64,000 nucleotides of DNA from positions 1 through 64,000 of the forward strand of contig JASLOA010000009.1 in assembly GCA_030745755.1 (NCBI GenBank). Reading direction: 5' to 3'. This document shows, in pieces, positions 43,360 to 51,977 of this stretch. The notes under the pieces are model-generated. The model made no database searches. It saw only the letters and a list, made by a program, of their open reading frames with translations, and had not been told where the DNA came from. Made by a program: the position numbers and the translations under genes. Every line of letters begins with the position of its first letter. Within the stretch, counting starts at the first letter, position 1. Source of the DNA: Kiritimatiellia bacterium (GTDB lineage: Bacteria; Verrucomicrobiota; Kiritimatiellia; UBA8416; JABMPJ01).

Positions 43360-44319
43360 CTAGGTCGTCGTCAGGGCGGTCAGCTTCTCAGTCCATTGGG
43401 TCATATCTTCGGGCAGCGGGGCCTCAAAGACAAGGGTTTCGTTGCTCCGCGGATGTTGAATGGTCAACTTGCGGGCATGGAGCAACTGGCGCTCCGGCGT
43501 GCCGAGGTCGGCCAGGGGCTTGTTGCGGCCGTAGAGCGGATCGCCGAGGACGGGGTGCCCGATATGCGACATGTGGACGCGAATCTGGTGAGTGCGTCCG
43601 GTCTCGATTCGCACTGCAACCTGGGCGGCGAGATCGCCGAACCGGTCCACGACCTCGTAGCTCGTGATTGCCTTGCGTCCGCGCGGCGGCTGGGCCGACA
43701 TCTTCTTGCGGTCGTGACGGCTGCGCCCGATCAGTGTTTCGATTCGCCGACGCGCGGGCCTGGGGACCCCACGCACGATCGCCGCATACTCTTTCTCTAC
43801 CGACCCGGTCTTGAACTGGTTGACCAGCGCCTGCACCGCGGCATCGTTCTTGGCCACCACCATGACCCCGCTCGTATCCTTATCGAGCCGGTGTACGATA
43901 CCGGGGCGCAGCTCGCCCCCCACACCGGCAAGGTCCTTGCAATGATGCAGCAACGCATTCACCAGCGTGCCGGTCCAGTTGCCTACGGCCGGATGCACAA
44001 CCAGGCCGGCGGGTTTGTTAACCACAACCAGGTCTCCGTCCTCGTAGAGGATGTCTAGCGGGATATCCTCGGCACACAGCTCCACAGGGTCGGCCGGCGG
44101 ACAGGTGACCGAGACCACAGCCCCGGCACGCGTGGGGGAATGGGGGCGTACGTTGGCACCATCCACGCATACATGGCCCTTCTTGATCAGGCCCTGCAAC
44201 CGCGAGCGGGAGTAGTCGGGTAGCTGGGCATGTAACCACGTATCCAGGCGCTGGCCGGCATCATCGGGTCCGACCGTGAGTTTGCACACCGTGTCCATGG
44301 GCTGATCGCTTGCACTCAT
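43360..44319 (-). CDS. rluD: Ribosomal large-subunit pseudouridine synthase, RluD type
   Basis: A 319-residue enzyme that turns uridines of 23S rRNA to pseudouridine. An S4-like RNA-binding domain spans residues 15-75, then the catalytic domain has HRLDKDTSGVMV with the nucleophile Asp, and GRTHQIRVHM toward the end. RluD homologues act on the helix 69 loop; RluA or RluC specificity cannot be excluded. The start at 44319 overlaps the TGA of lgt (ATGA). This lgt-rluD order occurs in several phyla. Confidence 0.9.
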   Translation of the reverse strand: MSASDQPMDTVCKLTVGPDDAGQRLDTWLHAQLPDYSRSRLQGLIKKGHVCVDGANVRPHSPTRAGAVVSVTCPPADPVELCAEDIPLDILYEDGDLVVVNKPAGLVVHPAVGNWTGTLVNALLHHCKDLAGVGGELRPGIVHRLDKDTSGVMVVAKNDAAVQALVNQFKTGSVEKEYAAIVRGVPRPARRRIETLIGRSRHDRKKMSAQPPRGRKAITSYEVVDRFGDLAAQVAVRIETGRTHQIRVHMSHIGHPVLGDPLYGRNKPLADLGTPERQLLHARKLTIQHPRSNETLVFEAPLPEDMTQWTEKLTALTTT

Positions 44320-45122
44320 GCCGACACCTGCTTCCCGGTATCGCGCTTCCGGAGCAGCCACCAGACACCCCACCCCACAGCGAAGAGTGCGATACTGACC
44401 CACTGTGCAACCGAAAGCCCAACCCAACGCACACGGTGGTCGCCGCGCAAGAACTCAAGCGCGAAGCGGCCAATCGAATAGAACAGCAAATAAGCCACGC
44501 CCACCATCCCGGCACGGTGCTTGGATCGCCACACCAGCAACAGCACGCCGAAGAGGATCAGGTTGAAGGCCGATTCGTAGAGTTGCACCGCGTGTACGGG
44601 AAGGCTCTGCACAGCATCGTGGGCGAGCAGATGGCTCATCTGGTGCTCAACATACACCGAGCTGCCCCTGGGATAATGCACGCCGCAAGCCAATGGGGTT
44701 CCATAGCAGCACCCGTGCATGAAACAGCCAACCCGACCAAATGCATGGGCGAGCGGGAGTGATGTGACCACGAAATCGGCCAGCTCAAGGAAAGGGGTCT
44801 GGATTGATCGCGCGAAGAGAGTGAGCGCCAGCCAGGCGCCAAGGAATCCACCGAAGAAGATCAGTCCGCCTTCATCAACACGCACGATGCGCCATGGGTT
44901 TGCCAGGAAATAGGAGAGGTCGGACAACACATAGGCCACCCGTGCACCCAGGATGCCGGCCAGCATGATCCAGAAAAGCAGGTCGGAACAGAACTTGAAG
45001 TCGCGCCCGATCTTGCGTCCGAGGAACGTCCAGTTGGCCAGGCCCGCCAGAAAGCCGAGCGCCATCATGATCCCGTACCAGTACACGGGGCGCGGTCCAA
45101 TCGAGAAAGCTTCCGACATCAT
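44316..45122 (-). CDS. lgt: Prolipoprotein diacylglyceryl transferase, Cys-variant
   Basis: Lgt moves diacylglycerol from phosphatidylglycerol to the lipobox Cys. The 268-residue protein has seven helices and the signature region reads HAFGRVGCFMHGCCYG. In E. coli the corresponding GRIANFINGE contains Asn and Glu that matter for activity; here both are Cys. The C-terminal FALEFLRGDHR retains the conserved Glu and Arg. This variant occurs in other bacteria and the gene feeds lipoproteins such as the hydrolase at 5439. ATG 45122 has AGGGAC before it; the frame extends ten codons further upstream. Overlaps rluD by four bases. Confidence 0.85.
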   Translation of the reverse strand: MMSEAFSIGPRPVYWYGIMMALGFLAGLANWTFLGRKIGRDFKFCSDLLFWIMLAGILGARVAYVLSDLSYFLANPWRIVRVDEGGLIFFGGFLGAWLALTLFARSIQTPFLELADFVVTSLPLAHAFGRVGCFMHGCCYGTPLACGVHYPRGSSVYVEHQMSHLLAHDAVQSLPVHAVQLYESAFNLILFGVLLLVWRSKHRAGMVGVAYLLFYSIGRFALEFLRGDHRVRWVGLSVAQWVSIALFAVGWGVWWLLRKRDTGKQVSA

Positions 45123-45314
45123 GAGAAAGGTCCCTGGCCCGCCCTGCCACACAGAAACGCATGGACATCAACATCTGTCTGTGGCTATCCTGAACTTAAC
45201 TGTCCATTTGACGAGAGAAATAGAACCTACCGCGCGAGTGAGGCCTTGGCAACCCTTTCCGAGATGAGCCGTCAACTGCTTCGCCGCAGGTTGGTCTGTT
45301 GATGAACCCATACC

Positions 45315-47900
45315 ATGACTGACGAGAACGACAACGCCCTGCCCGAAGAAGACGGTGCCGTCAACATTGTGACCGATCCGGTCGCGTCGATGGCATGCGA
45401 AAAGTGTGACGCACAGATCGATGTTTCTGAGTTGGAGGCATTTACCGGTGTGGAATGCCCCCAGTGCGGGCACCAGGCCCAGGTTCCGGCCCGACTCGGA
45501 CAGTTTCGACTGCTGCGTCTACTCGGAATGGGTGGAATGGGTGGCGTCTACCAGGCCCACGATGAAACACTGGGGCGTTTCGTTGCTATCAAAGTCATGC
45601 TCAAGTCTTTGGGTGACGACGAGTCATTCGTTGAAACGTTCAAGCGCGAAGCCCAGGCTGTAGCCAAGCTCAACCATCCGAACATTGCGCAGATCTACTC
45701 ATTCGGGCAGGAGAAGGGCCAGCCCTACATCGTCATGGAGCTGATCAAGGGACGGCACCTCGACACCATGATTGAGGATGAGGACTCGCTGAGCGAAGCG
45801 CTGGTTCTGCGGGTTGCCATGGAAGTTGCGAGCGGACTCTCCGCAGCCGACGATATCGGCCTTATCCATGGCGATATCAAGCCCGAGAACATCCTGCTCA
45901 ACGAGAAAGGCCACAGCAAACTGGTGGACTTTGGGCTGGCCAGCTTCGTGGACCAACAGGCCCAGGAGGGAGTCTGGGGAACGCCCTATTACATTGCCCC
46001 GGAGAAAGTCCGGCGTCACCGGACCGACGCGCGGTCCGACATTTACAGTCTCGGGGCCACCATGTTCCACGCCCTGACAGGGCATCCCCCTTTCCAGGGC
46101 GACACACCCGTCGCGGTCGTTAAGGCGCGTTTGAATGAGCCGGCTCCCTTGGTCAGCTCGCAGCGCGATGGTGTTGATCCTGACGTTGAGCGCATTGTCG
46201 CCCGCATGTTGGAGGTCGAGCCCGGTCGGCGCTATCCAACCTATAAATCCCTGATTAGTGATCTGAAGAAGACGCTTGATAAGCTTGGACCTGATGCCGC
46301 ACTGGGCCAGGCGGTTCGCTCCAGAAAAATCGTGATCAAGAAGAGGGGGGCGCAGACGCGCGTCAGTAAACCCACGTCCGGCAAGATCGTGGTTTCGCGC
46401 GGTACGGGCCGCATATCGTCCAGCACATCTGTTCCTTCGGCTCAGCCGGCCCCTGGAGCAGAGACTGAAAGTGAGAAGCCCAAGAAGAAGCGCAGCAAGG
46501 CTCCACTGGTCTTCCTTATCCTGCTCCTGTTCTTCGCTCTCATCGGCGGCGGTATATTCTGGGGCCTGCAGGAGGTGAAGCAGCGCGCCCAACAGGCCCT
46601 GGTCGCCGTGCAGCAGGCTGCCCTCTGCGAAAAAGGGGCAGAAGCCATGGCCTCGCTCACCGAAATTGAGACGGCTGCCATGGCCTTTTATAGCACCGCC
46701 GCTGCCGACGTGCTCGCGGTTGAAGCTGTCCCGCTCACGGCACCCCAGCCCCCCCCCGAGCCGGAACCGGACCCCGAGCCTGCCGTGGCCGACACCAACG
46801 AAGTCGCGGTTGCCGAAGCCACAAATGAAACCGCCGAAGCGGCGGCACCGGAGCCCGAGCCCGAGCCGGAAGCAGAACCGGAAGAGGAAGCCACCGCAGA
46901 ACCGGAGCCCAAGGTGGAACCAGGAGCTGAGCCCGGGGCCGAAACGGAAATCGAAGCCCCGCCGGCAGACGAGAGTCTTGTCGTGACCATTGGTCGGCGA
47001 GCGGTGGAGGCCTGCGAGACGATCATGGGTGCGCGGGCCGAGGCCGGCCGCCTGGTGGCCAAGGCAGAATCGCTCAACGAATCGTTGCAGGAGAGCCAGG
47101 ACCTTGTTGCGGCAACCGCACTGCTGGCGGAGATTGAAGAGCTGCAGGCTCCACTGCCACGCCTGGTTGCCGGCGCTCGCAAGGCCTTGGCGAAAGCAGA
47201 AGAGGCCGCACAGAAAACGGCCGAGCTGCGGGAGCGGGAAGCGGACAAGCGGGAGAAGGAGCGTCAAGCCGCCGCTGAGGCGGCCCGGAAAGAGGCGGAA
47301 CGAAAAGCGGCGGAACGGGCAGCGGCAGCGGCGCAGGCCAAGATCGATGCTGAACTGGATCGGGCCAGGATGGACGAAGCCGCCATCGGCGAGCATCTCT
47401 CCTCATACCGCTACAAGGATGCGGTGCGGAAACTCAAACTCTCGGTCAGAAACTACCGTACCGAGGAGGGCAAAGCGGCCATCGCCACTGTCATTGAGCG
47501 CTATGAAATGCTGGAAAGCATGAAGCAGTACTTCATTGCGCGCCTGGCAGAGGCGCCGTTGCGCTGGGGCTACGTGGAGGGTCCGAGCCGCGTGGATGTT
47601 TTGACCGCCAACCGCGTGGGGATAAGGATCAAGGCCGGTCTCGTACCATGGCGCGATGTATCGCCGAAACAGATGGCCGAATTTATCAAGCACTACGTCA
47701 CGCAGGACGCGCTTTCAAGAGGCGTGAAGCTGCGCCAGCTGGCCGATCACAATGTCAGCGCAGCCATCTTCTGCTCTCTCAATGGCTGGCACGATGCGGC
47801 CAAGCGTTATGGCGATGCCGCCATCACCCTGCTCTCTACGATGCAGGATGAGGTGGAGCGCCTCGTGCCACCACCGCCGCCCCCGGATGAGGAAGAATAG
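45315..47900 (+). CDS. Zn-ribbon serine/threonine kinase with extracytoplasmic acidic domain
   Basis: An 861-residue PknB-like kinase. A zinc ribbon is formed by Cys28, Cys31, Cys48 and Cys51. The kinase has a glycine loop GMGGMGGVY (71-79), Lys93, HGDIKPEN with catalytic Asp187, and DFG at 205-207; the HRD motif is HGD, without its Arg, suggesting no activation-loop phosphorylation switch. A membrane helix lies at 397-418. The outer part is a Pro/Glu/Ala-rich spacer (490-560), a coiled coil of Glu/Ala/Arg (600-710), and a small C-terminal domain ending in a Pro/Glu tail. Substrates unknown. Ribosome site weak. Confidence 0.88.
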   Translation: MTDENDNALPEEDGAVNIVTDPVASMACEKCDAQIDVSELEAFTGVECPQCGHQAQVPARLGQFRLLRLLGMGGMGGVYQAHDETLGRFVAIKVMLKSLGDDESFVETFKREAQAVAKLNHPNIAQIYSFGQEKGQPYIVMELIKGRHLDTMIEDEDSLSEALVLRVAMEVASGLSAADDIGLIHGDIKPENILLNEKGHSKLVDFGLASFVDQQAQEGVWGTPYYIAPEKVRRHRTDARSDIYSLGATMFHALTGHPPFQGDTPVAVVKARLNEPAPLVSSQRDGVDPDVERIVARMLEVEPGRRYPTYKSLISDLKKTLDKLGPDAALGQAVRSRKIVIKKRGAQTRVSKPTSGKIVVSRGTGRISSSTSVPSAQPAPGAETESEKPKKKRSKAPLVFLILLLFFALIGGGIFWGLQEVKQRAQQALVAVQQAALCEKGAEAMASLTEIETAAMAFYSTAAADVLAVEAVPLTAPQPPPEPEPDPEPAVADTNEVAVAEATNETAEAAAPEPEPEPEAEPEEEATAEPEPKVEPGAEPGAETEIEAPPADESLVVTIGRRAVEACETIMGARAEAGRLVAKAESLNESLQESQDLVAATALLAEIEELQAPLPRLVAGARKALAKAEEAAQKTAELREREADKREKERQAAAEAARKEAERKAAERAAAAAQAKIDAELDRARMDEAAIGEHLSSYRYKDAVRKLKLSVRNYRTEEGKAAIATVIERYEMLESMKQYFIARLAEAPLRWGYVEGPSRVDVLTANRVGIRIKAGLVPWRDVSPKQMAEFIKHYVTQDALSRGVKLRQLADHNVSAAIFCSLNGWHDAAKRYGDAAITLLSTMQDEVERLVPPPPPPDEEE

Positions 47901-47975
47901 CGGGTCCCACATCACGCCCTGCCGATCCTTTTCCTTCGTGAGCTTTGTCCTTCGCGTGGCTAAGATGGTGGCCGG

Positions 47976-49610
47976 ATGAGTTCAGATACCCGATACAGGC
48001 TTGCGGCCCCTCTGCTGTTGGCACTGGTGGCGTTGCTGGCGTATGCCAACAGCTTCCACGTGCCCTTCATGTTTGATGACCTGACGGCACTGGTGCGCAA
48101 TCCGAGCATTCGCACTGTTCTGCCTCTGGGGTTCTGGCCGCGCTGGCTGGTCTCGCTATCCTTCAAGCTGAACTACGCCGTACATGGGTACAACGTGGTG
48201 GGGTATCATGCGGTCAACCTGGTCTTCCACATTGCGACGGGGCTGCTTCTCTACGGGATCGTCCGTCGCACACTCGCAGGTCCACGGCTCAGGGTGATGT
48301 GGAACACCATCGCTTCGCCGCTCGCATTGACGGTGGCCGCATGTTGGCTGGTGCATCCCCTGCAGACCGAAAGTGTGACGTACGTCTGTCAGCGCTACGA
48401 GTCGATGATGGGGATGTGCATGTTGGCCACGCTCTACGCGTTCATCCGGTCGGTTGATGCCCCTTCCCGCATGGCCCGCCGTCTGTGGACTGATCTCGCC
48501 ATTGTCGTCTGCGCACTGGGCATGGGCACCAAGGAGGTCATCGTGGTCACGCCGCTGATCGTCTGGCTTTACGACGTGTGTTTCGTGGGTCGGTCCTGGA
48601 TGGCGCCCTGGCGCGAGCGCCGCTACACCCATACCGGACTCCTGTTGACCCTGGGCATTCTGGTCATGTTGGAACTGCGCCAGGTGGGCGGGGCCATCAA
48701 TGGAGAAGCCGCGCTGACCGGTAGCGCCACGCCGTGGCTGTACCTGGCCACGCAGACGGAAGTTATTCTGCATTACCTGCGTTTGAGCGTCTTGCCGCGT
48801 GGGCTCTGTCTCGACTATACGTGGCCGGTCGTGGCGGGCTGGGGTGAGGTATGGCCGGCAGCCATGGCGGTAACGGCACTGGGGCTGATCAGCGCCTGGG
48901 GGATGTTGCGACGACACATGCTCGGCTATGTCGGCGCAGTGTTTTTTCTGGTTCTGGCACCCACGTCGAGTGTGTTGCCGGTGCCGGATGCCGCGTTCGA
49001 GCACCGTATGTACATTCCGCTGGCATGTGTCATCACGGTGGGTGTGTTGGCGGGCTACCGCCTGCTGGCCGGACGGTTGCGCCCCATGCTCCTGAGCGCC
49101 ATCGCCGTGGCGGTGGTCGTGACGCTGGCCGGACTGAGCCTGGCGCGCAATCATGACTATCGGAGCGAGCTGGCGATGTGGCATGACGTGGCTTCGAAAC
49201 GACCCGGCAATCTGCGCGCCCGAAACGACCTGGCCATCGCGCTGGCGGAAAGAGGAGCGATCGATGAGGCCGCCCGTGAGTTTGAGGGTGTGCTGGCGCA
49301 GATACCTGCCGAGCTTCAGGCGCAGTTTGCCCGTGGCGATGTACAGGCGGGACGCTTTGCCACGATGTCGCTGCGCTATCATTACTTCCGCGCCCACGCC
49401 AACTATGGCCGCCTCCTGGCCCGGACACCCGATACGCTCGACGACGCTATTCGCCACTATGTGCTGGCGCTGCGCGTCTCGCCGCGACATCCGGTTGTCG
49501 AAGGCTACCTGCGCGCCGCACTGCGCGACAGTGGCATTGAGCAGGCGCAGATTGAGGCGGAAATGATGCGACATATTCTGGAGCGGCAAGCGGGGGGATC
49601 GCAAAGATAA
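47976..49610 (+). CDS. TMTC-like membrane protein with TPR C-terminus
   Basis: A 544-residue protein with about ten helices and a C-terminal TPR-like region. The first loop has FMFDDLTALVRNPSIR, the paired acidic site of GT-C mannosyltransferase-like proteins, and VHPLQTESVTYVCQR is the typical TMTC block. RARNDLAIALAERGAIDEAA begins the TPR part. Eukaryotic TMTC proteins add O-mannose; bacterial members are of unknown donor and acceptor. Located just after the kinase gene. A copy of the kinase 3' end begins 12 bases after its stop. Confidence 0.78.
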   Translation: MSSDTRYRLAAPLLLALVALLAYANSFHVPFMFDDLTALVRNPSIRTVLPLGFWPRWLVSLSFKLNYAVHGYNVVGYHAVNLVFHIATGLLLYGIVRRTLAGPRLRVMWNTIASPLALTVAACWLVHPLQTESVTYVCQRYESMMGMCMLATLYAFIRSVDAPSRMARRLWTDLAIVVCALGMGTKEVIVVTPLIVWLYDVCFVGRSWMAPWRERRYTHTGLLLTLGILVMLELRQVGGAINGEAALTGSATPWLYLATQTEVILHYLRLSVLPRGLCLDYTWPVVAGWGEVWPAAMAVTALGLISAWGMLRRHMLGYVGAVFFLVLAPTSSVLPVPDAAFEHRMYIPLACVITVGVLAGYRLLAGRLRPMLLSAIAVAVVVTLAGLSLARNHDYRSELAMWHDVASKRPGNLRARNDLAIALAERGAIDEAAREFEGVLAQIPAELQAQFARGDVQAGRFATMSLRYHYFRAHANYGRLLARTPDTLDDAIRHYVLALRVSPRHPVVEGYLRAALRDSGIEQAQIEAEMMRHILERQAGGSQR

Positions 49611-49622
49611 TCGGCACCCGCA

Positions 49623-49688
49623 CTGCTCTCTACGATGCAGGATGAGGTGGAGCGCCTCGTGCCGCCACCGCCCGAAGACGAGGAATAA
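49623..49688 (+). pseudogene. Duplicated 3' end of the kinase gene
   Basis: Bases 49623-49663 are identical to 47829-47869 (41 bases), and the following reading to the TAA at 49686-49688 encodes the same kind of tail (LSTMQDEVERLVPPPPEDEE against LSTMQDEVERLV and a Pro/Glu tail in the kinase). No start or upstream kinase sequence is present. It is a leftover of a second kinase copy or of a recombination event that brought in the TMTC-like gene. It is also read on the other strand as the end of the flippase. Confidence 0.75.
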
Positions 49689-51114
49689 CGGCCGGCGCAG
49701 CCAGCAGCAGGTAGACCAGGAGTGCCCCCGCAGCCAACGCGGCTTGCCGTGATAGCACCGTTTCCACCGGCCCGGCATGTCGCGCCGGTGCCAACAGAAC
49801 GATGCCGCAGGCCGATAGATAGGCCAGACGTCCCGCCGATAGCCTGAACGAGGGCATTTTCACCTTCAGCAGCACACATGCCGCTACGCACGTTGCCGCA
49901 TGCGCAAAGAAAACGCCCGCGGCGGCGCCGCGCAGCCCGAGCCGCGGAATCAGGACGATGCCGAGTAGAATGTTCAAGAGCGGACCGAAAAGCATGATGA
50001 GAGACGTGATATGGTTCTTGCCGCGCGCATTCCAGGCAGAGAAGAAGTAGAACGCTATTATGTAGAAGATAACCCCCGCGCAGAGGAACGGCAGCAGGAC
50101 GCCAGCTTCTACAAACTGAGCCGAGAACAACAGCACGATAAGCAGGTTGCCAAAAGGTACCGTGGCCAGCAGCGCACACCACAGCAGCGCCACCATGGCA
50201 ATCAGAAACGTCGCACAGAGCTCAGCGACCACCGGTTCGGCGTCATCCTTCTCCCATATAGCAGCCAACACAGGCGTACCAACCGTAGGGACGATCACAA
50301 GCAGGGAATAAAGGATCTGCACGATGGGAACCGCCACCTGGTATGTCGCGACAGCTGCCGCACCCAGCAACACAGTTGCAACCAACTGGTCGACATAGAG
50401 CACGCTCTGCGCCGAGATGTAGAACACGGCCAACCAGATGCCCCTGACGAGGTACTTCCCTACTCCGTGCAAGGAACAGTAGCGTATACTCACCTCCACC
50501 TTTCCGCATCCAATGATATAGCTCATGGCCACTACACAGGAGATGGCGCTGCCTAGAATGAAGAGAAGCGGCGGAATATGGATCAACGAGTCCAGCCGCA
50601 TCGCAGCCAGGAGAATCAGACTGAACTTCAACAGCACCACACCGTAGCCGACGGCAAACGCCTTGAACGAGCAAAGCACGGCAAACAGGTGTCCCTCAAG
50701 GCAGAACAGCGGAAAGAAGAACGCCATCAGCCGAATGGCGCTGACGGCCCCCTCGTGCTGGAAGCGGATCGCCAACCAGGGAGCCAACAGCCACACGACG
50801 GCCGTTCCCACCATTCCGGACAGCACCTTGTATAATGATGTCGCAAAAAAGATATGGCTGGCGCCCTCGCGATCACCACTGTCGTCATGCTTCGCGATGG
50901 CAATGGTCGAGTAGTTCATGCCACCCAGATCGACCACGATGGCCGTGATGAAGAAGAGCGTATAGGTGCTGTAGAACCAACCGTAATCGGCCTGCGCCAG
51001 CGTCAGAGCCCAATGACGGCGCAGGAAGAAGCTGACGATCCCCATCCCCACCGTGCCGATAAGGCCGGCCACCGTGCCGCGCGCCAGGTGTCTGTGGTGT
51101 CGTGTCGTCTGCAT
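49630..51114 (-). CDS. Wzx-like polysaccharide flippase with overprinted C-terminus
   Basis: A 494-residue membrane protein with 12-14 helices, of the MOP superfamily that moves lipid-linked sugars across the membrane. The first residues are basic, then helix 1 at about 15-33. The ATG overlaps the TGA of the methyltransferase gene by one base (TGATG). The last 17 residues, PRLRAVAARGAPPHPAS, are encoded by the opposite strand of the duplicated kinase tail, so the native end of the gene was probably replaced. The three-gene unit with glycosyltransferase and methyltransferase looks like part of a surface polysaccharide set. Confidence 0.85.
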   Translation of the reverse strand: MQTTRHHRHLARGTVAGLIGTVGMGIVSFFLRRHWALTLAQADYGWFYSTYTLFFITAIVVDLGGMNYSTIAIAKHDDSGDREGASHIFFATSLYKVLSGMVGTAVVWLLAPWLAIRFQHEGAVSAIRLMAFFFPLFCLEGHLFAVLCSFKAFAVGYGVVLLKFSLILLAAMRLDSLIHIPPLLFILGSAISCVVAMSYIIGCGKVEVSIRYCSLHGVGKYLVRGIWLAVFYISAQSVLYVDQLVATVLLGAAAVATYQVAVPIVQILYSLLVIVPTVGTPVLAAIWEKDDAEPVVAELCATFLIAMVALLWCALLATVPFGNLLIVLLFSAQFVEAGVLLPFLCAGVIFYIIAFYFFSAWNARGKNHITSLIMLFGPLLNILLGIVLIPRLGLRGAAAGVFFAHAATCVAACVLLKVKMPSFRLSAGRLAYLSACGIVLLAPARHAGPVETVLSRQAALAAGALLVYLLLAAPAVIPRLRAVAARGAPPHPAS

Positions 51115-51977
51115 CAGGCCCCGGTAACCAACGTCTTGTCGATACTGCTGCGCGAACAGTCACACAGCCCGATGACACGCGCAAAGGAGAAGAACAGGCC
51201 ACTGAGCAGGAAGAGACAACCCCTCCGCAAGCTCCCTATCGGTGTGCAGGAAGCCGGCCGCAGGAGGTGAAATCCGAACGGCAGGAACGTCGCCCGCAGT
51301 CCGCACCGTTCGGCGAGTTTCCGGACCCCTTTGCGGGAGAACAACGTGATATGTTGCCCGCCGGATAGTTCCAGATAGTACCAGTTCTCATCATGGCGGG
51401 ACCCATCATAGAGCGTGGTCCGTAACAGTACCATGCCCTCGGCCACCAGCGCAGACACCATGCTCTGCAAAACCGCGTGGGGGTCAGCCAGGTGCTCGAA
51501 CACCTCGATAGCCGTGATCATGCTGGCCTGTCCGGCCTCTTCCCTGTCCATGGACTCAAGCCGCCAGTTCCGGGCAACGGCCATAGAGGCATGCTTATCA
51601 ACGCCCCACGCATCGAATCCCTGGTCGCGCAGAAGGCGGACGAGCAGCCCGTTGCCTGCCCCGAAATCCAGCACACGGCCACCTTTGGGCGCGAGACCCA
51701 CACAGCGCATGGCACGGATAAAGAGACTGCAGATGATACTGCGTTGGGCGGCGCCGGTGTCCGGATCAACCCGCTCCGAGGCATACGCGTCCGCCAGCCA
51801 GTCGACCTCCGGTACAATGAGTGAGCCACACTCCGCACACTCACAGTAGTCCGCGTTGTGTTGTCCGAGCACGACATGGGAAAACTTGCCCTGGAGAGTG
51901 CCCGTGCCACAGACCGGGCACTGTGTGGCTTTGCGATCGGTCGAGCTGTGCGTTTCGATGGTGCCCATATCGCTCAT
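51114..51977 (-). CDS. Class I SAM methyltransferase with Zn-finger N-terminus
   Basis: A 287-residue enzyme. An N-terminal CPVCGTG with a later CECAECG makes a small zinc-binding module. The SAM site is VLDFGAGNGLLVRLL near residue 100. The EVFEHLADP block is typical for Methyltransferase-23 proteins that modify sugars in polysaccharide clusters. ATG 51977 overlaps the TGA of the glycosyltransferase by one base. It ends by overlapping the flippase start by one base. Confidence 0.85.
   Translation of the reverse strand: MSDMGTIETHSSTDRKATQCPVCGTGTLQGKFSHVVLGQHNADYCECAECGSLIVPEVDWLADAYASERVDPDTGAAQRSIICSLFIRAMRCVGLAPKGGRVLDFGAGNGLLVRLLRDQGFDAWGVDKHASMAVARNWRLESMDREEAGQASMITAIEVFEHLADPHAVLQSMVSALVAEGMVLLRTTLYDGSRHDENWYYLELSGGQHITLFSRKGVRKLAERCGLRATFLPFGFHLLRPASCTPIGSLRRGCLFLLSGLFFSFARVIGLCDCSRSSIDKTLVTGA

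Noticed and set aside
45699-47396. Long minus-strand frame across the kinase gene
   Set aside because: Antisense to the kinase domain and its low-complexity region; the product is a composition artefact.
48156-49778. Long minus-strand frame across the TMTC-like gene
   Set aside because: Antisense shadow with Gln/His/Arg-rich composition and no recognisable fold.
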